DNA of 64,000 nt from Aquimarina longa SW024 (GCF_001401755.1 NZ_KQ474103.1:191038-255037); one strand, 5' to 3'; shown: positions 51,902 to 62,754, counted from the stretch's first letter. Numbers and translations are program-made. The notes: a model not told the origin generated them from the sequence alone.

Positions 51902-53470
51902 TTAAGATATTAACGGTAATTTAATTATAAATGTAGAGCCTTTTCCCCTTTCACTCTCCACCCAAATTTGACCATGATGGTCATCAATAATTCTTTTTAC
52001 ATATGTAAGTCCTAATCCGTGTCCTTTTACATTATGAAGATCCCCTGTATGTTCTCTAAAGAACTTTTCAAAAATCTTTTTCTGTGCCACTTTACTCATT
52101 CCAATCCCTTGGTCACGAATTTTAAGAACAATACTATTTTTCACATTTTCTGTGTACACATCTATCTTAGGTTCTTCTTCTGAATATTTTATAGCATTAT
52201 CCAAAATATTCACTATTACATTAGTCAGATGACTATCATTAGCTAATATAGTAGCCTTAAGTGCTCCTAAGTGCATTTTTACATATCCATCTCTATTTTC
52301 TACAATCAGAGAGATGTGTGTTATTGCATCTTCAATAATATCATGCAATTCTTGTTTTTCTTTTTTAATATTGAGCTCATTTTTTTCTAACTGAGATATT
52401 CTCAGTACATTTTCTACCTGAGCATGCATTCTCTTATTCTCTTCTCTTATCATCTTCATATAACGTTGCACTTTCTCTGGATCATTCCCTATTTTAGGGT
52501 TTTTAATTGAGTCTAACGCCAAATTGATAGTTGCAATAGGCGTTTTAAGCTCATGTGTCATATTATTAATAAAGTCCGTTTTAATTTGTGATATCTGGCG
52601 TTGTTGCATCAACTGTGATAATGCACTAGAATAAGCAACTACAATAATTAATGTAAATATTATAGATAATATGGCCATTCCTTTAATAGAAGAAAGTACA
52701 TATTGTTTTTTTCCTGTAAAATTAACATACAACTGATACTCGCTCACTCCCTCTTCATTTACAAATAACGGTATTGCATATGTTGTTGTAGGATAATCTA
52801 AACTAAAATCATCAGAACGTACTTTGGTTGCCAATGCATTACTATATATAGCATACTCAAAGTTTACTTTTATATCTCTCTCTTCCAGCTCTTTTTTAAG
52901 TAAATATTCTATTTCTTTTTTCTGAACTCTTCTATGAATTGGTATAAAACTAGCTATTTCTCCTATAACTATCTCATAATCTATTCTTTGAAGATCTGTC
53001 AACCTCCTTATTCTCTCTAGTTTAGATTTAGAACTCTGTTTTGTAAAATCATTTGTCCCTTTTTGAATCGCTAAATCTGTATTACGATCTAAAATATTTT
53101 TTAATCGAACTGTATCTATATTAAACTTTATAAAAGATGAAAATAATTTATAATCCTCTTCTAAAATATCATCTGCATAAGCAAATGATTTTGTTGTATT
53201 ATCTATACTAATATTTAAAAGCTGACGTATTGTTTTATTATCAGGTTCTTCTATACTATCTAAAATTTGTTGAAATGGTAAAAACATCTCTTCAAATTCT
53301 CTATATTGAATTTTATTAGATATTGATATCAGTATTTGTTTCGCATTAAAAGAAAATTGTTCTTCATTATTTTCTACTGTATTGTTAATCCAATATCCCT
53401 GAACAAAAATAATACCAATTAATGATAAGCTCATTAAAATTATCAGTATTACGAATAATCTTTTATTCAT
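51902..53470 (-). CDS. Membrane sensor histidine kinase
   Basis: 522 residues. One N-terminal and one central membrane helix (~6-28 and ~263-285) enclose a ~235-residue periplasmic sensor. The cytoplasmic part has the H box NNMTHELKTPIATI, N box IVNILDNAIKY, and G boxes DQGIGM and GHGLGLTYV. Signals to the co-transcribed response regulator, four bases downstream. Signal unknown; RprX-like. Confidence 0.93.
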   Translation of the reverse strand: MNKRLFVILIILMSLSLIGIIFVQGYWINNTVENNEEQFSFNAKQILISISNKIQYREFEEMFLPFQQILDSIEEPDNKTIRQLLNISIDNTTKSFAYADDILEEDYKLFSSFIKFNIDTVRLKNILDRNTDLAIQKGTNDFTKQSSKSKLERIRRLTDLQRIDYEIVIGEIASFIPIHRRVQKKEIEYLLKKELEERDIKVNFEYAIYSNALATKVRSDDFSLDYPTTTYAIPLFVNEEGVSEYQLYVNFTGKKQYVLSSIKGMAILSIIFTLIIVVAYSSALSQLMQQRQISQIKTDFINNMTHELKTPIATINLALDSIKNPKIGNDPEKVQRYMKMIREENKRMHAQVENVLRISQLEKNELNIKKEKQELHDIIEDAITHISLIVENRDGYVKMHLGALKATILANDSHLTNVIVNILDNAIKYSEEEPKIDVYTENVKNSIVLKIRDQGIGMSKVAQKKIFEKFFREHTGDLHNVKGHGLGLTYVKRIIDDHHGQIWVESERGKGSTFIIKLPLIS

Positions 53471-53554
53471 AAATCAAAAATAAGACTTTAACATTTAGCT
53501 ACTTTAGGGTTTAACCAAATGTTAACAAAATGAAAGATTCGGTTTGTAACAGTC

Positions 53555-54133
53555 TTATAAAGACAATTCTTTATGTATTTCATATACTTGATTTTCAGTG
53601 TTTTCTATATTCTCATTATATATTACAAAATCTGCCAACGGAATCTTTTTATCATCGTTCCATTGATTATTCATTCTAGATTGTATATTTTCCTTAGTTG
53701 TAGTATCTCTTTTTAAAATTCTTTGAATCCTTACTGGTGTTGGTGCTGATACAAGAATAGTATAATCACAATGTTTATACCCTTCATTTTCAAAAAGTAT
53801 AGCCGCTTCTTTTATCACATAAATTCCATTTTGTCGTTCTTTCCATTCATTAAAATGATTCGCTACCACAGGATGTACTATTGCATTTAATCGAAGAAGT
53901 TTTGAGGCATCATTAAATACTATATTGGCAATATATGATCTGTTTAATTTATCACTCACATAAGAATCCTCTCCTAATAATTCTATAATTCGTTTTTTTA
54001 ATAGTTCATCTTTATTCATAAGCAGCTTGGCTTCATCATCAGATATGTATACTGCAATACCTAGTTTTTTAAACATTTTTGCTACTGTAGATTTCCCACT
54101 ACCTATACCCCCTGTTAAACCTACAACTTTCAT
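53555..54133 (-). CDS. coaE: Dephospho-CoA kinase
   Basis: 192 residues. P-loop GLTGGIGSGKST at the N-terminus, then ISDDEAKLLM and ILFENEGYKHCDYTILVSAP. Last step of coenzyme A synthesis. Lies eight bases downstream of the YbbR-like gene, in a glycosyltransferase-YbbR-coaE unit. Confidence 0.95.
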   Translation of the reverse strand: MKVVGLTGGIGSGKSTVAKMFKKLGIAVYISDDEAKLLMNKDELLKKRIIELLGEDSYVSDKLNRSYIANIVFNDASKLLRLNAIVHPVVANHFNEWKERQNGIYVIKEAAILFENEGYKHCDYTILVSAPTPVRIQRILKRDTTTKENIQSRMNNQWNDDKKIPLADFVIYNENIENTENQVYEIHKELSL

Positions 54134-54140
54134 AATATGA

Positions 54141-55100
54141 TTATTTTAAAACTACAAATTGAATTTGTTTGACTTGCAAACGTACATCATGGATAGATTT
54201 TGGTTTAGTAACCAGTTCTAGTGTTAAAAATGAACTTTCTTCTGATACCTTAGCATAATCAGCTGCAACTATAAAATCTCTAGGACTTATTCCATTATAT
54301 TTATCTAACCCTACCCTGTAAACAACAGAAATTTCTTTAGGAAAAATCTTAACTTCTATTCCTTCTGGCACATTTTTTAGTGTCACAGGAATTTTCTGAC
54401 TTCCTTCTGTGAATTTACTTACTAAAATACTAGCTTCTACAGCTGGTGGAACAATAGTCATAGTAGATAAAACTTTATGACCATCTATAGCTAATGGCGA
54501 AGTATAGTCAACATTTAAGCCTTCTAAACTCAAACGCTCTGTATATACAGACTTTATAGTGTCTATATGTTCTGAAGGACCACTAATTACTACTGAGTCT
54601 GGAGAAATCACTACTCCTCTATCACTACCATAACCTATCGCATATTGAATATCTTTAACGATTTTTACAGGAATCTTTTTCTTAAGGTTATGATACAACC
54701 TTAAAATCAAAGTATCTCTTTGTATTGATAAAACCCGACCTTTAAAGTCTAAATTATTCTTAAATAGTACAGATTCCTTATCAATATAAAAATGATATTG
54801 ATCATCATTACTAATATATGCATCTTCAACATTAAGTTTTAATACTGGTTTAGTCCAATTATAATTCATAAGTCTAAAACCGTTTCCATTAAGCACCATT
54901 CTTACTGTCTGATCGCTTCTCTCGCTAAATATTTTATCTTTTGGAATGTTAACATATTGTATTGCCACTTCTACTTCCTCTGTATAGTTTTTAGAAAATT
55001 GTATAAATAACCATAAGAGTGAAGTGAATAAAAGGAAAAACAAAAAAGTTTTTACAGTACTTCTTTTAATAAAAAGTCTAGTCTTTTTTCTGTAGGGCAT
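54141..55100 (-). CDS. YbbR/CdaR-like protein
   Basis: 319 residues, one N-terminal membrane helix (~17-33), then repeated beta-rich YbbR-like segments exposed outside the cytoplasm. Seen: SGPSEHIDTIKSVYTERLSL and the repeat-end YRVGLDKYNG. In other phyla YbbR proteins regulate diadenylate cyclase, but no cdaA lies here. Co-transcribed with coaE. Confidence 0.75.
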   Translation of the reverse strand: MPYRKKTRLFIKRSTVKTFLFFLLFTSLLWLFIQFSKNYTEEVEVAIQYVNIPKDKIFSERSDQTVRMVLNGNGFRLMNYNWTKPVLKLNVEDAYISNDDQYHFYIDKESVLFKNNLDFKGRVLSIQRDTLILRLYHNLKKKIPVKIVKDIQYAIGYGSDRGVVISPDSVVISGPSEHIDTIKSVYTERLSLEGLNVDYTSPLAIDGHKVLSTMTIVPPAVEASILVSKFTEGSQKIPVTLKNVPEGIEVKIFPKEISVVYRVGLDKYNGISPRDFIVAADYAKVSEESSFLTLELVTKPKSIHDVRLQVKQIQFVVLK

Positions 55101-55109
55101 ATCAATAAA

Positions 55110-56114
55110 TTACTTAGAAAAAAACAATTTTTTAAATTGTTCTTCAGGCACTTTTTTAATTATATGAATATAATAATAAGATTTAAGGAATCCTTTCCCA
55201 TATCCATAAAATTGTATTAAAACTGCCAAAATTGATTGAAATCCTATAAGAATATTCTTATATTCTAAAGTAGCTCCTATAAAAACAAAACCAAAATAAA
55301 TCCCCAAAAGCCCTAAAAAATACCACCATCCAAAAAATGCAGTACATAAAGAAAATCCGATGTACAATAAAAATAATGTAGGAAACCAATAAGTAAGTTT
55401 GGCTGTCTGTGGGTGCCATTGATTCAGAATAGGTCTAACTAATCCAAATTTATGAACCTGAAAGTAAAATTTCTTCCAAGAAATTCTTCTTTTATGAAAC
55501 ACTTTAGCATCATCAATTAATGCCGTGTTATAACCTAATTCCCATAGTCTTATGGTAAGATCTGGATCTTCTCCAGGGTGTATATTACCAAATCCTCCAG
55601 AGGTTTTAAAAGCCTCCTTAGATAATCCCATATTAAAACTACGAGGCTGAAATTTACCCACTGTATTTTTTCTACCTCTAATTCCTCCTGTAGTCAAATA
55701 TGACGTCATACTGTAACTTATCGCTTTTTGAAGATCCGAAAAACTATGATGCGCATCATCAGGTCCTCCGTAGCAATGCACAAAGGTATTTGATAAAAAC
55801 TGTTCTACTTTAGATAAGTATTCTTTGGGCAACAATACATCACTATCTAAGATAATAAAATAGTTTCCTTTTGCCTTCTGCATACCATAATTACGAGAAT
55901 CTCCTGGACCAGTATTCGGTTTTTGATAATAGCTTATAGACAACCTATTTATAAAATCATTAATAACTATTTCTGAGGTTTCTGATGAGCCATCTTCAAT
56001 AATAACTATTTCATAGGGTTTAGCATACTCAATAGCTAACATACTATCTAATAATTCTCTAATCTCATTTGGTCTATTATATACAGGTATAATAAAGGAG
56101 AAGTATATTTCCAT
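55110..56114 (-). CDS. Family 2 glycosyltransferase, membrane-associated
   Basis: 334 residues. GT-A fold with SFIIPVYNRPNEI, VIIEDGSSE, the DSDVLLP nucleotide-sugar/metal motif, and GEDPDLTIRLWELG (ED acid motif). Two to three hydrophobic segments near the C-terminus (~245-310) anchor it in the membrane. Transfers an unidentified sugar. First of three tightly spaced genes with YbbR-like and coaE. Confidence 0.88.
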   Translation of the reverse strand: MEIYFSFIIPVYNRPNEIRELLDSMLAIEYAKPYEIVIIEDGSSETSEIVINDFINRLSISYYQKPNTGPGDSRNYGMQKAKGNYFIILDSDVLLPKEYLSKVEQFLSNTFVHCYGGPDDAHHSFSDLQKAISYSMTSYLTTGGIRGRKNTVGKFQPRSFNMGLSKEAFKTSGGFGNIHPGEDPDLTIRLWELGYNTALIDDAKVFHKRRISWKKFYFQVHKFGLVRPILNQWHPQTAKLTYWFPTLFLLYIGFSLCTAFFGWWYFLGLLGIYFGFVFIGATLEYKNILIGFQSILAVLIQFYGYGKGFLKSYYYIHIIKKVPEEQFKKLFFSK

Positions 56115-56191
56115 ATCTACAAAGTTAAATAAACAAAAAACGTTTACTCATCTTAAGTTTCTTTTTTAAGCTGTTTTTTTTATATTTTCAT

Positions 56192-56226
56192 AAAAAAGGT
56201 GCTTAAGAAACTAAAGCACCTTTTTT
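56192..56226. terminator. Terminator, possibly shared
   Basis: AAAAAAGGTGCTT pairs with AAGCACCTTTTTT around a short loop. It lies downstream of the minus-strand M61-like gene and upstream of the glycosyltransferase gene, so it ends the M61-like transcript. Confidence 0.8.
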
Positions 56227-56271
56227 GTGAAGAACCAAAAGTAATAAATTATACTCCTATTTCTATTGATT

Positions 56272-58197
56272 TTATTGATTTACCGATCCTCCTAACCAAT
56301 TTTCTCTTAATTTCATTCGTTCATCTTCTTTATCTAAATCTAAAAACACTAATGTTTTAACAATACCTTTAGGCTGTATTGCTTTTCCTTTTAAAGTCAT
56401 TTTTTCACCATCTCGGATAATCTCAAAAACCAAATCCTTTTTTTCTTCAACCCATTTCCATGATGAGAATAAAATCGTTTGATTCTCTAAATTTACTTTA
56501 ACCCCATTAATTACGTCAATAATATCTCCTCCTTTTAAACCTAATTTTAGTAATCCTGTATTGAGTTTTCTTGATTTTTTTAATACGATTTGTTTTGCTT
56601 CATTTACCTTATAATAGGTATCCCCGTTACTATCATGAAAATAAGTTAATCCATTTTTTTCCAATTCTTTAAATCCAACACCTACAGCATAAAAATAATC
56701 TATGATTTCTTTATCTTCTAATAACTCTGAACCAGAAACATATAACTCAAAAAAATCTTTCATCTCTGGGGTTGTTAGATCTGTTATAATAGAAAATAGT
56801 TCATCATCTTTAAATGGTTTATTAGGTCCATAGGTATCTGACATTCTTTTTACTAACTCTAAAACATTATTTTTACCTTTCGATTTAGATCTAGTAATAA
56901 TATCCATAAACATCGAAACCAGTGCTCCTCTTGTATAAAACACATAGCTTTCTTTTACAAACATAGAATTGTTTAATATTTCTTTACTTCTAACTGTTAA
57001 AGGAATGTTCTCATAAAATTTACTATACTGTATGTATTGCTTAAAAACTATATCTTCTAAAAATTCTTTTTGAGTTATAATTCCTTGTTGTACTCTAAAA
57101 AGTCCTGAAAAATATTCTACTAACCCTTCATAAAACCATAAATGTTTAGACATTTTAGGGTTATTAAAATCAAAATCATGTATCTCTTCTGAATGTATTG
57201 ATATTGGAATTAAAATATGAAAAAATTCATGAGAAATAAAATGATCTAATTGCTTAATCAACTCATCCGAAGAAAAATTTTCTTTAACTGTTAATAATGT
57301 TGAGTTACGATGTTCTAATCCTGCATCATTACCTTTTAAAGGTTTATCTTCTGGAAATAAGTATAATAATATTTTATACTTATTAGATGTTTTTATATCT
57401 CCTAAAAATTCCTTCTGCGCACGTATCAATTTTTCTATTGAAGGTCTCAACTCTGTAGAAGAATGTAACTTATTAGGAGAATAAACACTTAAAGTAACTT
57501 CTAAATCATCTACCATAAAAGATACATGATCTGGTTTAGAATATAAAATAGGGTTATCTACCAATTCTCTATAATCAGAAACTATAAAAATATCTTTATT
57601 ATTATCTCCTTCTTCTTGTTTTTCTATCTTATCCAATGAAGTTATTCCATCTAAACCAGAAGGGTATAAAATTTCTATTTTATACTTACTATTTTCTGCT
57701 CCTTCAAAATATCCTAAAAACCCATTAAAATTAATTAGGTAATTTTCATTTTTTTCGATATTTGTTCCTGATGAATTTCCATATGTTTCGCTATCTGGAG
57801 CATCAAAAGAATCATTCACTAAATATTCTATTTTATACAATTGGCCTGCATTAAATATTTTCCAGGAATTATCATTTATCCTTTCATATCGCAATACTTC
57901 CCCTTTTTGATCTAAAGGTTTAAAATCTTCTACCAGTCGCCCATAATTGCTTTCTTCATAGATTCCTGGCACAATCTTAGGCATATAATATACGATCTCA
58001 TTAGTAGTAATATTTTTAGGAAAAACCTGAATTACCGCTTTATCATCATTAATAGCAACAAGGTCAATAGAAGCAGTGATACTAACTTTATCTTTTATGG
58101 GAACTGTTGAAGGGTCATCATCCTTGGTACAGGATATAAAAAAAACATAAATACAAATGATTTGTATTAACTTAACTATTTTAAATTGAGGTTTCAT
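56272..58197 (-). CDS. M61-like metallopeptidase lipoprotein with PDZ domain
   Basis: 641 residues from the ATG at 58197, which gives a signal peptide and lipobox (VFFISCTKDDD); ten more codons upstream are less likely. The catalytic HExxH is seen as SHEFFHILIP (~327), with a downstream LWFYEGLVEYFSG that supplies the third zinc ligand. A PDZ-like LKLGLKGGDIIDVINGVKV sits near the C-terminus. Glycyl-aminopeptidase-type M61 family. Predicted envelope peptidase; substrate unknown. Confidence 0.85.
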   Translation of the reverse strand: MKPQFKIVKLIQIICIYVFFISCTKDDDPSTVPIKDKVSITASIDLVAINDDKAVIQVFPKNITTNEIVYYMPKIVPGIYEESNYGRLVEDFKPLDQKGEVLRYERINDNSWKIFNAGQLYKIEYLVNDSFDAPDSETYGNSSGTNIEKNENYLINFNGFLGYFEGAENSKYKIEILYPSGLDGITSLDKIEKQEEGDNNKDIFIVSDYRELVDNPILYSKPDHVSFMVDDLEVTLSVYSPNKLHSSTELRPSIEKLIRAQKEFLGDIKTSNKYKILLYLFPEDKPLKGNDAGLEHRNSTLLTVKENFSSDELIKQLDHFISHEFFHILIPISIHSEEIHDFDFNNPKMSKHLWFYEGLVEYFSGLFRVQQGIITQKEFLEDIVFKQYIQYSKFYENIPLTVRSKEILNNSMFVKESYVFYTRGALVSMFMDIITRSKSKGKNNVLELVKRMSDTYGPNKPFKDDELFSIITDLTTPEMKDFFELYVSGSELLEDKEIIDYFYAVGVGFKELEKNGLTYFHDSNGDTYYKVNEAKQIVLKKSRKLNTGLLKLGLKGGDIIDVINGVKVNLENQTILFSSWKWVEEKKDLVFEIIRDGEKMTLKGKAIQPKGIVKTLVFLDLDKEDERMKLRENWLGGSVNQ

Positions 58198-58316
58198 AGA
58201 GTAATGATTTATAGATTTATGAATCACTAGAAACTATCAAATTAATTTTTTATTTTATAATTAACATAGCATTATAAACTAATTAGCTTTTTTTAAGTGT
58301 ACTAATATCAACATAA

Positions 58317-58355
58317 AAAAAATCCTGAAAATGTAGTACATTTTCAGGATTTTTT
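58317..58355. terminator. Strong bidirectional-type terminator after fabI
   Basis: TCCTGAAAATGTA and its complement form a perfect stem around one base, with six or more A and T residues on the two sides. It ends the minus-strand fabI transcript. Confidence 0.85.
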
Positions 58356-58396
58356 ATACTCGAGCTAAAAGCTATTTTTTAGTAAATAATACCTTA

Positions 58397-59212
58397 TTAT
58401 TCTTCCATAAACTTTTCCATAACGAACTGACTTACCCCCATATTAGAAAAACCACCATCATGGTATAGATTCTGTAGTGTTACTTTTTTGGTTAAATCAG
58501 AGAATAATGTTATGGTATAATCTGCACATTCTGCAGCAGTAGCATTACCTAGTGGAGACATTTTATCTGCATAGTCTATGAATCCATCAAAACCTTTTAC
58601 TCCTTTTCCTGCTGTTGTAGGAGTTGGAGATTGAGAAATTGTATTCACCCTTACTTTATGATCTTTACCAAAGAAATACCCAAAACTACGAGCTATTGAT
58701 TCTAGATACGCTTTATTATCAGCCATATCATTATAATCAGGAAATACTCGCTGAGCTGCCATATATGTCAAGGCAACTACACTTCCCCACTCATTCATTG
58801 CACCTTTTTTATATAAAACCTGCATTGTTTTATGAAAAGAAAGTGCTGATACATCCCAACCTTTTTGGCTCCAATCATAATTAAGATCTGTATAATGACG
58901 TCCTTTTCGAACATTTACCGACATTCCTATAGAGTGTAAAACAAAATCTAGTTTTCCTCCTAAAATCTCTGTTGCTTTTTCTACAAGGTTTTCTAAATCT
59001 TCTAACGAAGTTGCATCTGCTGGTATAACTTGAGAATTAGTTTTTTCTGCAAGAGTATTTATAGCACCCATACGCATTGCAACAGGGGCATTAGTAAGTA
59101 CAAAACTTCCTCCTTCTTCAAAAACACGCTCTGCAGTTTTCCAAGCAATAGAGTTTTCATCAAGTGCTCCAAAAATAATACCTCTTTTTCCTTTTAATAA
59201 ATTGTATGACAT
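58397..59212 (-). CDS. fabI: Enoyl-[acyl-carrier-protein] reductase, FabI type
   Basis: 271 residues. SDR fold with KRGIIFGALDENSIAWKTAE at the N-terminus, HSIGMSVNVRKGRHYTD, and LTYMAAQRVFPDYNDMADNK with the catalytic Tyr-x6-Lys-type arrangement as in Bacteroidetes FabI. Completes the fatty acid elongation cycle using NADH. Monocistronic with a terminator. Confidence 0.94.
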   Translation of the reverse strand: MSYNLLKGKRGIIFGALDENSIAWKTAERVFEEGGSFVLTNAPVAMRMGAINTLAEKTNSQVIPADATSLEDLENLVEKATEILGGKLDFVLHSIGMSVNVRKGRHYTDLNYDWSQKGWDVSALSFHKTMQVLYKKGAMNEWGSVVALTYMAAQRVFPDYNDMADNKAYLESIARSFGYFFGKDHKVRVNTISQSPTPTTAGKGVKGFDGFIDYADKMSPLGNATAAECADYTITLFSDLTKKVTLQNLYHDGGFSNMGVSQFVMEKFMEE

Positions 59213-59851
59213 TTAATTATAAATTAAAGTATGGTTATACGAGCGGTAAAGATAATAAAACCCCCCAAACCACAACTAATCGAAAGAGAATTTACTTAAG
59301 CATAAGAGAAAAATATCATGTTTTTTAAAGATATAAATACATTAATAAACAAATATCAATAAACTGATCATCGAATAAAATTAGCCTCTAAAAGTTAATT
59401 TAAATTCAAATTACCTCCTTAATTAGTTGATTTTTACCAATATATAACATATATTTGATACTATGTTTACACTGTTTTTGTGTACAAAATAAATCTCCCC
59501 AAAAAGATATACTATATTATTTCTCCCCTTAGAAAAATATGATATCACAACGTCCCCCGCTAGAGTTTTTTAAGTAATTATGAAATTATTTCTATGGAAT
59601 TTTTAATTATATATAAGCAATATATCCGCTTCTAAAAGCTTCTTATTTTTATTAATGTAAATAAGATTAGTGATTTTTTAACTGTATGTATAATTGAAAT
59701 TTATGCATTAAAATAATTTTACTAAATAAGATTCACCATTATTAATAATATTATGAAAAACAACTACACAAATCACTTATCATCATTGTCCTATGTTTTC
59801 ATGTTTTTAAAATAAAAAAACAAGTTTCTAATTAATAAAAAAACAGGGCAT
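59213..59851. other. Long intergenic region with candidate promoter and leader
   Basis: About 640 AT-rich bases between divergent genes. GTTG (59426-59429), a 20-base spacer and TATATTTG (59450-59457) form a good Bacteroidetes -33/-7 pair pointing right. The transcript would have a ~390-base leader before the 59852 ATG. A 20-codon ORF (59753-59815, MKNNYTNHLSSLSYVFMFLK) lies in that leader. No other gene seen. Confidence 0.5.
59450..59457 (+). promoter_or_regulatory. TAnnTTTG (-7) element for the T9SS cargo operon
   Basis: TATATTTG with TTG 20 bases upstream; the best-spaced promoter pair I found in the window. Confidence 0.5.
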
Positions 59852-62743
59852 ATGAAAACGATTACTTTACTATTTTTACGTAAGAGAATTAGTATACTTT
59901 CTTGCATTTTCATATTATTTTTCTCTTCAACATCTATGTATAGTTATTCTGTACCTATAAAAAACACCACAAGAGAAACTAACTCTAAATCTTCTTCTCC
60001 CCTACGTCTTACTATTATTAAGATACAGGATGCTACAACTACAGGGATATGTTGTAATGGAAAAGCTGAAGCTATAGTATCTGGCGGAAAACCGCCATAC
60101 ACATACCAATGGAGTGCTTCTACCAATAATCAAACAACTGCTATTGCAAAAAATCTTACTAATAAGCTACATCATGTAACAGTTACTGATGCTCTGGGGG
60201 CTAAATTAACAGCATGTATAACGATTCTGTGTATAAATCCATGCACTATCGAGGTCTCTAATGAAGTGACAAATATCTTATGTGCTGATGAGTTGACCGG
60301 AAAAATTGATATAACTGTCTCGGGAGGTACACCTCCATACATATATGAATGGAGTAATGGATCCTCTGATGAAGACCTTATAAATATAGCTACTGGTAAT
60401 TATACCGTTACCATTACTGACGCTAAAAATTGTACTATAACAAACTCTGCTACTATAATTCAGCCTAATAAGCTTACGGCCATTGGAAATACAAAAAAAG
60501 ATATTCTATGCGAAAGCTTAGGTGCAATTACTGTAAACGCATCTGGTGGTTTACCTCCATACAGATACACTATAGATAACGGTGCTACTTTTCAGAATAA
60601 TGGAACATTTGAAAATCTTACTTCAGGAATCTATAGAGTTACTATAACTGACAATAATGATTGTGAAATTACGATTTGTAAGCACATATTATCTAACTGT
60701 ACATATGCTATAACAGATATTAACAATACTTTTGTTGATACTCCAGTAAACGGAAATGTATTAACCAATGATATAGATCTCGAAGGAAATACGCAAACGG
60801 TAATGACAACAACTGTTACAACTAAAGAAGGCGTTATCGTTACTATAGAACCTCATACAGGAATGTACACCTATACTCCACCTATAGGGTTTATTGGTGA
60901 AGATTCTTTTGAATACACTATTTGTGACAATGGTAATCCTGTTGCTTGTGATACCGCTAGTGTATATATTGAAGTATTTCTGGACAAAAACCCTAAAAAC
61001 AATCCGCCCATTGCTAATCCAGATACTGCCATCACTGAAGTAAATACTCCCGTAAATGGTATTGTACTTGTTAATGATTTTGATCCCGATGGAGACACTA
61101 TTGCCGTTACAACAACTACAGTTACGACTACAGAAGGAGTTGATGTAACCATAGATGTAAACACAGGTACATATATCTATACTCCTCCTAATGGATTTAC
61201 AGGTAATGATACCTTTGAGTATACTATTTGTGATAATGGTAATCCTATTTTATGTGATACTACTCTTGTAACAATTACTATTTTAAATAATCAAAGTAAC
61301 AGCACTTTTGCTAATGATGATGCATACTTTACCACATGTGCCAGCATTCTAGGAAATATATCTGATAATGATTTTGATCCAGAAGGAGATCTACAAATCG
61401 TGAATATACTTCCTGTAGATAATGTAGATAATGGGATTCTGAAACTTAACATTAATGGTTCCTTTACGTACACTCCCAATTCTGGATATACTGGTATAGA
61501 TAGTTTTATATATACCATATGCGATACTAACTCCCCTATTGCTGCTTGTGATCAAGCAACTGTTTATATTACTATCTCAGACGTTATATCTCCTGATATA
61601 ACTAATTGTAAGGTTATAGATAAAACAATCGAATGTAATGGAACAGATAATGAAACTATAGCAAATATCTGGAATGCCAATAATATTACCGAATTAGAAT
61701 CCTGCATTTCAGACACCTGTAACACCAATTTTGAAGGTAAGATAACCTCTTCTTATGATTTTAAAAATTTGGTAAGTTCTTGCGGTTCGGGAGGAACCAT
61801 AGAAGCTATATATACTATAACAAATAAAAATGGAGGTACAACAACTCATACAGCAACACTTACTCTCAATGATTCAATCCCGCCAGATCTAACAAACTGT
61901 ATAATTGCTGACATAACTTTAGAATGTTCTAATCCTATTATTAAAGAAATTGCTAGTCAATGGAATACTGATAATATCGCTATATTAAAAACTTGTGCTA
62001 CCGATAATTGTAATATAAGTACAGCTCCTTTAGTTACTTCGGATTATAACTTTGATACGATAATAGATGGAGTATTAGTTACCGAATATATAATCACAGA
62101 TGATTGTAATAATACAACCAAACTACAGGCAAGAATAATACTTGAAAATAACTCTGAGGTTTTCGATATCACGCGTTTATGTATTGCTGATGATACAGAA
62201 TCACAAATCTTTGACTTATTCAATTTGTTAGAGAAAGATTATGATCTGAATGGGGTCTGGGAGGTTGTATCCGGAAATGCTAGTGTAATTGATAATCATT
62301 TTTTTGATCCATTAAGCATAGAATTAGCAACTGAATCCTCTACTGAAATGATCACATTTAGTTATACAAATAATGATTCTCCTTGCTCAATATACCTCGA
62401 AACAACAATAGAGGTACACAATAGATGCGCTGTATTCTCTTGTGGAGAAGATCGTATTAAAATTTCGAAAGTAATGACACCTAATGGGGATTCATATAAT
62501 GAATACTTTTCAATTAATGGTGTAGAAAATTGTGGTTATGTCATAGACCTTAAAATTATTAATCGTTGGGGAGCGATTGTATATAGATCAAACGATTATC
62601 AAAATGATTGGAATGGCACAGCTCATCAATCTTCTGTAGGGTCTGCGAACCAAGTACCTAGTGGCACCTATTATAGTATTGTTACTATAAAAAACAGTGG
62701 TTTAAAACCGTTTAGCGCCCCATTATATATTGGAACAAAATAA
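59852..62743 (+). CDS. T9SS cargo surface protein with SprB repeats and type B sorting domain
   Basis: 963 residues with an N-terminal signal region (~10-32). Three SprB-like repeats (~50-290) each carry a SGGxPPYxY motif (VSGGKPPYTYQWS, VSGGTPPYIYEWS, ASGGLPPYRYTID). Three tandem Ig/cadherin-like repeats follow (~290-580) with VNGxVLxNDxDxxGxT and YTPPxGFxGxDxFEYTICD. The last ~90 residues are the gliding-motility C-terminal (CHU_C) type B sorting domain: VMTPNGDSYNEYF, IINRWGAIVYRS and VPSGTYYSIV. Exported by T9SS to the cell surface. The partner PorP/SprF gene follows 11 bp later. Confidence 0.92.
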   Translation: MKTITLLFLRKRISILSCIFILFFSSTSMYSYSVPIKNTTRETNSKSSSPLRLTIIKIQDATTTGICCNGKAEAIVSGGKPPYTYQWSASTNNQTTAIAKNLTNKLHHVTVTDALGAKLTACITILCINPCTIEVSNEVTNILCADELTGKIDITVSGGTPPYIYEWSNGSSDEDLINIATGNYTVTITDAKNCTITNSATIIQPNKLTAIGNTKKDILCESLGAITVNASGGLPPYRYTIDNGATFQNNGTFENLTSGIYRVTITDNNDCEITICKHILSNCTYAITDINNTFVDTPVNGNVLTNDIDLEGNTQTVMTTTVTTKEGVIVTIEPHTGMYTYTPPIGFIGEDSFEYTICDNGNPVACDTASVYIEVFLDKNPKNNPPIANPDTAITEVNTPVNGIVLVNDFDPDGDTIAVTTTTVTTTEGVDVTIDVNTGTYIYTPPNGFTGNDTFEYTICDNGNPILCDTTLVTITILNNQSNSTFANDDAYFTTCASILGNISDNDFDPEGDLQIVNILPVDNVDNGILKLNINGSFTYTPNSGYTGIDSFIYTICDTNSPIAACDQATVYITISDVISPDITNCKVIDKTIECNGTDNETIANIWNANNITELESCISDTCNTNFEGKITSSYDFKNLVSSCGSGGTIEAIYTITNKNGGTTTHTATLTLNDSIPPDLTNCIIADITLECSNPIIKEIASQWNTDNIAILKTCATDNCNISTAPLVTSDYNFDTIIDGVLVTEYIITDDCNNTTKLQARIILENNSEVFDITRLCIADDTESQIFDLFNLLEKDYDLNGVWEVVSGNASVIDNHFFDPLSIELATESSTEMITFSYTNNDSPCSIYLETTIEVHNRCAVFSCGEDRIKISKVMTPNGDSYNEYFSINGVENCGYVIDLKIINRWGAIVYRSNDYQNDWNGTAHQSSVGSANQVPSGTYYSIVTIKNSGLKPFSAPLYIGTK

Positions 62744-62754
62744 AATAAGTACTG

